Of a stretch of DNA of 19,053 nt, positions 15,919-19,053 are shown piece after piece. How positions within the stretch are numbered: the stretch's first letter is position 1; every line of letters starts with the position of its first letter. The DNA comes from an uncultured Rikenella sp. Its GTDB lineage: Bacteria > Bacteroidota > Bacteroidia > Bacteroidales > Rikenellaceae. Under the pieces are notes generated by a model. That model saw nothing but the letters and a program-made list of their open reading frames with translations, searched no databases and was not told the origin of the DNA. The stretch is from positions 1 through 19,053 of the forward strand of contig NZ_CAJTUJ010000028.1 in the NCBI RefSeq assembly GCF_910579375.1. The letters run 5' to 3'. The translations under genes and the position numbers were made by a program.

Positions 15919-18183
15919 CTACTTGCGCGGCTTGTCCGTGCAGTAGATCGTCAGCCGGCCCGCCTCCGTCAAAGCCTTATGTGAGATGAAGTAACCCCGG
16001 AAAGGTTTACCTCCCAACTCGATTTTTTCGATGTAGATGTTCTCCGGCGTGCGGTTCACCGCCTCGATCACCAGCTCCTTCTGCGCGTAATATTTCGGGT
16101 CGAGCCGGATCGTGACCTTGTCGAACGTCGGTGTGGTAATGATATATTCAGCCTTGGCCGGACACGCCGGGTAGATCCCCATCATCGACAAGTTCTGCCA
16201 GGCGCTCATCGTCCCCGCATCGTCGTTGCCCGGCAGCCCGCCCGGCCGGTTGCCGAAGTAGCGTTCCAGACACTGGTTCACATAATACTGCGTCTTCCAC
16301 TCCGAACCCTTGACATACGAGAAGTAGTACGGATAGCCCATGTCCGGTTCGTTGCCCATGTCGAAGTAGCCCCGGTCGAAGCAGGCGCTCAGCGAATCGA
16401 CGAACCGCCGCGGCGAGCCGTAGAGCTTGATGAGCCCCGGAATGTCGTACGGGATGCCGAACGAGTAGTTCCACGAACTCCCCTCATGGAACCCGTTCAC
16501 CGGTTTGAAATTCTCGCCCTCGCGCGGGTCGAAACCCGGCATGAACGTCCCGTCCGGCAGCACCGGCCGCAACAGGCCGTAACTCTTGTCGAAGTATTTG
16601 CGGTAGCCCATGGCGCGGGCGTTCAGCATGTGGTAGTCCGCCGTCCGGCCCAGCGCCCGCGCCATCTGGCCGAGGCTCCAGTCCGCCACGTAGTATTCGA
16701 TCGCCTGCGACACCGAGTTGTCGAACCGCGAACGCAGCGGGATGTAGTGATTTTCCGCATAGAAAGACTGATCGCCGCGGATACGGTTCTCAGCGGCCGG
16801 AGCGGTCGCGTTCTTGAGCATCGCCTGATAGAGCGTCTCCGTGTCGATCCCCTTGGTGAGCCCCAGGAACCAGCAGGCCGTCATATACGGCAGCGCCGCG
16901 TCGCCCTCCATCACCATGAACTCCTTGCCCGCGATCTCGAATTTCGGCAGGTTGCCCGCCTCGCGGTACATCTGCATCATGCTCCGCGCCATATCGTTCT
17001 GCCGCTGCGGGAAGAAGAAGGCCCCCATGAACGGCGTCAGCCGATAGACGTCCCATCCGCTGAACATCGTCAGCCGGTCTACCCCCTCTTCCATCCGCCG
17101 GATGCGGCCGCTCTCCATCTCCGGATAGTCGCCGTTGGCATCCTGAAGCACGAACGGGTGTATCCAGTTGTGGTACAGACCGGTGTAGAACTGGGTTTTC
17201 TGGTCTTCCGTCCCGCCGTCGAGGCTGACCACGCCCAATACGTTGTTCCACGCCGCCACCGCATCGGCATAAATAGCGTCGAAGTTCTTCCCCCGCTGCT
17301 CCCGGTCGAGGTTCTCGCGGGCGTTCTCGATGCTGACGTAAGAAACCCCGACGGAGACTTCGATCACTTCGCCGTCGGTGGTGGAGTAGTCGAATGCCAC
17401 GCCGATGTCGTCCCCCGCAATCGGTTGCTTGAACCGGTCGTAGATTTTATATCGTCCGCTGGTGCTGCTCCAATCCTTGATAGCGCTCTGCGAGAAGTCG
17501 GGCTGCCGTTTCCAGTACCGGACGCTTTCGGCAGGTTTGTTCGTCCGCACGACGAAGTAGACCGGAATGACCGACTGCGGCACGTCGTAGCAGAAGTCGC
17601 CCATGATTTTGAACCCTTCGATTTCGGAGTCCGACACGATCCGGGCATAGCCGCCCGATTCGGTGGTGAGCCCCTGTCCGATGTTGAAGAGGATGTGCGA
17701 CTCGCCGGCGGGGAAGGTGTACCGCGACCGCGACGAGCGCAGCGTGGTGGTCATCTCGGCGAGCACGTCGTAGGCCTCCACTTTTGCGGAGTAGTAGCCT
17801 GCTTTGGCCGTTTGTTCGGCGAGCGGCGAGGCGTATTTCTGGAAGTCGACTTCGAGTTTGCCGGTGGTAGGCATCAGAATGAGCGACCCGAGGTCGGGAC
17901 ACCCCACGCCGCTGAGGTTGACGTTCGTGAAGCCGATCGTCCACCGGTTGTCCCACACGTACGGGGTGGAGCACCAGCCGCCGGTGTGGACTTTGTGTTC
18001 GGGCCGCGGAATGGTGTTGAAGGGCGACATGCTGACCATCCCCTGGGGTATGACGGGCCCGGGTTGGGTGGTGCCGTAGTTGGAGGTACCGATAAAGGGG
18101 TTGACATAGTCGGCGGGTGTTTTTTGCGCACCGGCTTGTCCGAGGGTACACAGCGCGGCGGCTGCGATCAGGAGTTTTTTCAT
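15919..18183 (-). CDS. Secreted GH92 family exo-alpha-mannosidase
   Basis: GH92 enzymes are calcium-dependent, inverting alpha-mannosidases that remove mannose from N-glycans and yeast mannans, mainly 1,2- but also 1,3-, 1,4- or 1,6-links. The product is 754 residues, the usual size. It has a signal peptide MKKLLIAAAALCTLGQAGA and a likely mature start QKTPADYVNPFIGT. An N-terminal beta-sandwich region contains WTIGFTNVNLSGVGCPDLG. A C-terminal alpha-barrel contains RLTMFSGWDVYR, FHEGSSWNYSFGIP with the likely general acid Glu567, and GNDDAGTMSAW (from about Gly652) supplying Asp654/Asp655. There is no lipobox with Gly/Ala/Ser before Cys, so it is probably periplasmic or secreted, not a lipoprotein. 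Linkage specificity cannot be told from sequence. It is on the same strand as the PNGase F-like gene, about 1.2 kb away. Confidence 0.95.
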   Translation of the reverse strand: MKKLLIAAAALCTLGQAGAQKTPADYVNPFIGTSNYGTTQPGPVIPQGMVSMSPFNTIPRPEHKVHTGGWCSTPYVWDNRWTIGFTNVNLSGVGCPDLGSLILMPTTGKLEVDFQKYASPLAEQTAKAGYYSAKVEAYDVLAEMTTTLRSSRSRYTFPAGESHILFNIGQGLTTESGGYARIVSDSEIEGFKIMGDFCYDVPQSVIPVYFVVRTNKPAESVRYWKRQPDFSQSAIKDWSSTSGRYKIYDRFKQPIAGDDIGVAFDYSTTDGEVIEVSVGVSYVSIENARENLDREQRGKNFDAIYADAVAAWNNVLGVVSLDGGTEDQKTQFYTGLYHNWIHPFVLQDANGDYPEMESGRIRRMEEGVDRLTMFSGWDVYRLTPFMGAFFFPQRQNDMARSMMQMYREAGNLPKFEIAGKEFMVMEGDAALPYMTACWFLGLTKGIDTETLYQAMLKNATAPAAENRIRGDQSFYAENHYIPLRSRFDNSVSQAIEYYVADWSLGQMARALGRTADYHMLNARAMGYRKYFDKSYGLLRPVLPDGTFMPGFDPREGENFKPVNGFHEGSSWNYSFGIPYDIPGLIKLYGSPRRFVDSLSACFDRGYFDMGNEPDMGYPYYFSYVKGSEWKTQYYVNQCLERYFGNRPGGLPGNDDAGTMSAWQNLSMMGIYPACPAKAEYIITTPTFDKVTIRLDPKYYAQKELVIEAVNRTPENIYIEKIELGGKPFRGYFISHKALTEAGRLTIYCTDKPRK

Positions 18184-18215
18184 CTCGGGTTCGGGTAGTT
18201 TGGTTTTTGCTGCTA

Positions 18216-18223
18216 CAAAGATA
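18216..18223 (-). promoter_or_regulatory. Bacteroidota -7 box for the GH92 gene
   Basis: The minus strand reads TATCTTTG, matching TAnnTTTG, 32 bases before the GH92 ATG. No clear -33 element was found. Cassette C4 begins less than 50 bp beyond it on the other strand. Confidence 0.6.
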
Positions 18224-18239
18224 GCCTGATTTTCGAATT

Positions 18240-18485
18240 TTGGCAGGGGTAGGATGGCTCATTGGGGTAGAGGCGATTAGCTTTCGAGTGTTGAGCGGCC
18301 CCGCCCCGGGCTACCGCGACGCACTCTCGGGCGTACCGGTGAACGTCGGCAACTACGGATACAGCTGGTCGTCTACGGCAAGCGGCATATATAGTCTGCG
18401 TTTGGATTTCGGTATGACGTGGCTAAATCCAAGTTACACCTACAATCGTGCTCCCGGTTTTCAATTGCGTTGCCTCTCGGAATAA
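18240..18485 (+). pseudogene. FISUMP-like C-terminal tail cassette C4, no ATG
   Basis: The plus strand gives the family tail PGYRDALSGVPVNVGNYG (codon from 18306), YSWSSTASG, LNPSYTYNR and APGFQLRCLSE, 59 residues, with stop at 18483-18485. SFRVLSGPA before it resembles GFQVPSGTA of C2. The open frame can only start at a TTG (18240), inside the GH92 upstream region, and has no signal peptide. The boundary motif GGGTAGAGGC lies in frame at 18265-18274 and its inverted copy lies after the stop at 18534-18543, so this is the most complete cassette unit in the window (about 279 bp). Confidence 0.65.
18265..18274 (+). repeat. GGGTAGAGGC motif at the left end of the C4 unit
   Basis: This is the exact 10-mer. 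It is paired with an inverted copy at 18534-18543, and the two enclose cassette C4. Flanking bases do not show an obvious target-site duplication. Confidence 0.7.
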
Positions 18486-18533
18486 ACGGGCCGCTCGGCA
18501 ACCGAAAGATGGCTGGAACTACCCCAAGGGGCA

Positions 18534-18543
18534 GCCTCTACCC
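18534..18543 (-). repeat. GGGTAGAGGC motif at the right end of the C4 unit
   Basis: This is the exact 10-mer on the minus strand, continuing TGCCCC with a short CCCC-AA-GGGG hairpin just before it on the plus strand. It marks the downstream limit of the C4 unit. Confidence 0.7.
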
Positions 18544-18600
18544 GACTGTAATTTAATTCCATCGGTCGGAGCCAGCGTAGGCCAAACGAGCATCGCGAGT

Positions 18601-18800
18601 TGCGGCCCTACGCCGGGGGTGGCTCCGGCCCGGGCGGTTCTACGAACCGCAGAAGCACCGCACAATTTTCTGAACTTCGACCTCGTCGCCGAAGCCTATA
18701 GCAGCCCGCCGCATGGGGTGGCGGCGGACTGCGCGATCCAAAGGGTCGCAAAAGCACGGCCAACGGCGCGACCCAACCCACGGCCCAATTCTAGGAGATT
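18601..18800 (-). repeat. Hairpin-rich dispersed repeat, copy c3
   Basis: It contains hairpin GCGGTTC-TAC-GAACCGC (18634-18650), a long hairpin with arms 18701-18712 and 18721-18732 around an 8-base loop (CACCCCAT on the minus strand), and GCGATCC-AAA-GGGTCGC (18733-18749). The order of small hairpin then long hairpin on the minus strand is the same as in copies c1 and c4. No gene is credible in 18544-19053. Confidence 0.7.
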
Positions 18801-19020
18801 TGTCCTCGGCGCGCCCCCACGCGCCACTATTGCATCGCTGCGCCCGAGGACGGCGACTCTACGAGTCGCGGAAGCACCGCAGCCATTCAACCACTCCAAT
18901 TCTGCGAGATTCGCTCTCGGCCTATAGCAGTTTGCCGCCAGCGGAGGCGCAACGAGCTCCGCGAAGTTGCAGTTCGCCGCGTGGGGTGGCGGCGAACCGC
19001 GCGACTCTGCGAGTCGCAAC
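18801..19020 (-). repeat. Hairpin-rich dispersed repeat, copy c4
   Basis: On the minus strand it follows copy c1 along its length. The order is hairpin GCGACTC-GCA-GAGTCGC (19001-19017), a long hairpin with arms 18989-19000 and 18969-18980 and loop CACCCCAC, the block CGGAGCTCGTTGC, hairpin GCGACTC-GTA-GAGTCGC (18853-18869), and the ending GCGCGCCGAGGAC (18803-18815). Stem substitutions relative to c1 are mostly compensated. Confidence 0.75.
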
Positions 19021-19053
19021 TGCAACGCCCCATTCACCACCTCCCATTCGGCG

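Noticed and set aside
15402..18485. A complete diversity-generating retroelement
   Set aside because: No reverse transcriptase, accessory gene or template repeat is in the window. Many differences among cassettes (for example the GCA, CTC, GTA and CCG codons of C4) are not simple substitutions of adenines in AAC codons. It stays only a hypothesis for the wider genome.
18448..18927. Open frames through the repeat field at the right end (for example 159 codons)
   Set aside because: They run across covarying hairpins and repeat copies, and similar frames in the other copies are on different strands with no conserved start. They are treated as repeat sequence.

Overview
The window is GC-rich bacterial chromosome from the Bacteroidota. 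It is most likely a gut member of the Bacteroidales of the Alistipes/Rikenellaceae type. The clues are TAnnTTTG promoter boxes, a single-chain PurL, a GH92 mannosidase, a PNGase F-like amidase and tails of the FISUMP family (Fibrobacter succinogenes major paralogous domain). The genus is an inference.

Layout. 1-736: a hairpin-rich repeat, then an orphan FISUMP-like tail. 737-4574 (minus): rlmH followed by a very large NtrY-like sensor kinase. 4575-5248: two divergent promoter boxes and a structured repeat with three consecutive long hairpins. 5249-12844 (plus): hisS, a secreted M23/LysM peptidase, purL and a class I methyltransferase. 12858-12902: a perfect 20-bp hairpin between convergent genes. 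12921-14738 (minus): a secreted PNGase F-like N-glycanase. 14739-15918: an intergenic stretch of nearly 1.2 kb with a second structured repeat, a hairpin-rich repeat and two head-to-head FISUMP tails. 15919-18183 (minus): a secreted GH92 alpha-mannosidase. 18184-19053: its promoter box, a fourth FISUMP tail between inverted GGGTAGAGGC motifs, and more hairpin-rich repeats.

The named genes are housekeeping (ribosome modification, histidyl-tRNA synthesis, purine synthesis, cell wall) plus a likely N-glycan pair: the amidase would release N-glycans from glycoproteins and the mannosidase would trim alpha-mannose.

The unusual content is intergenic. There are four about 60-residue C-terminal cassettes of one protein family, none with an ATG start, with conserved ends and divergent middles. 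There are five hairpin units of 74-77 nt whose stems differ in sequence but keep pairing. There is a third repeat family of small GCGRYYC-type hairpins with compensated stems. A 10-bp motif, GGGTAGAGGC, occurs beside both the cassettes and the structured repeats. Together these look like a dispersed repeat-and-cassette system, perhaps silent stores of variable C-termini or non-autonomous mobile units. No reverse transcriptase, recombinase or transposase is present in the window, so the mechanism is open.
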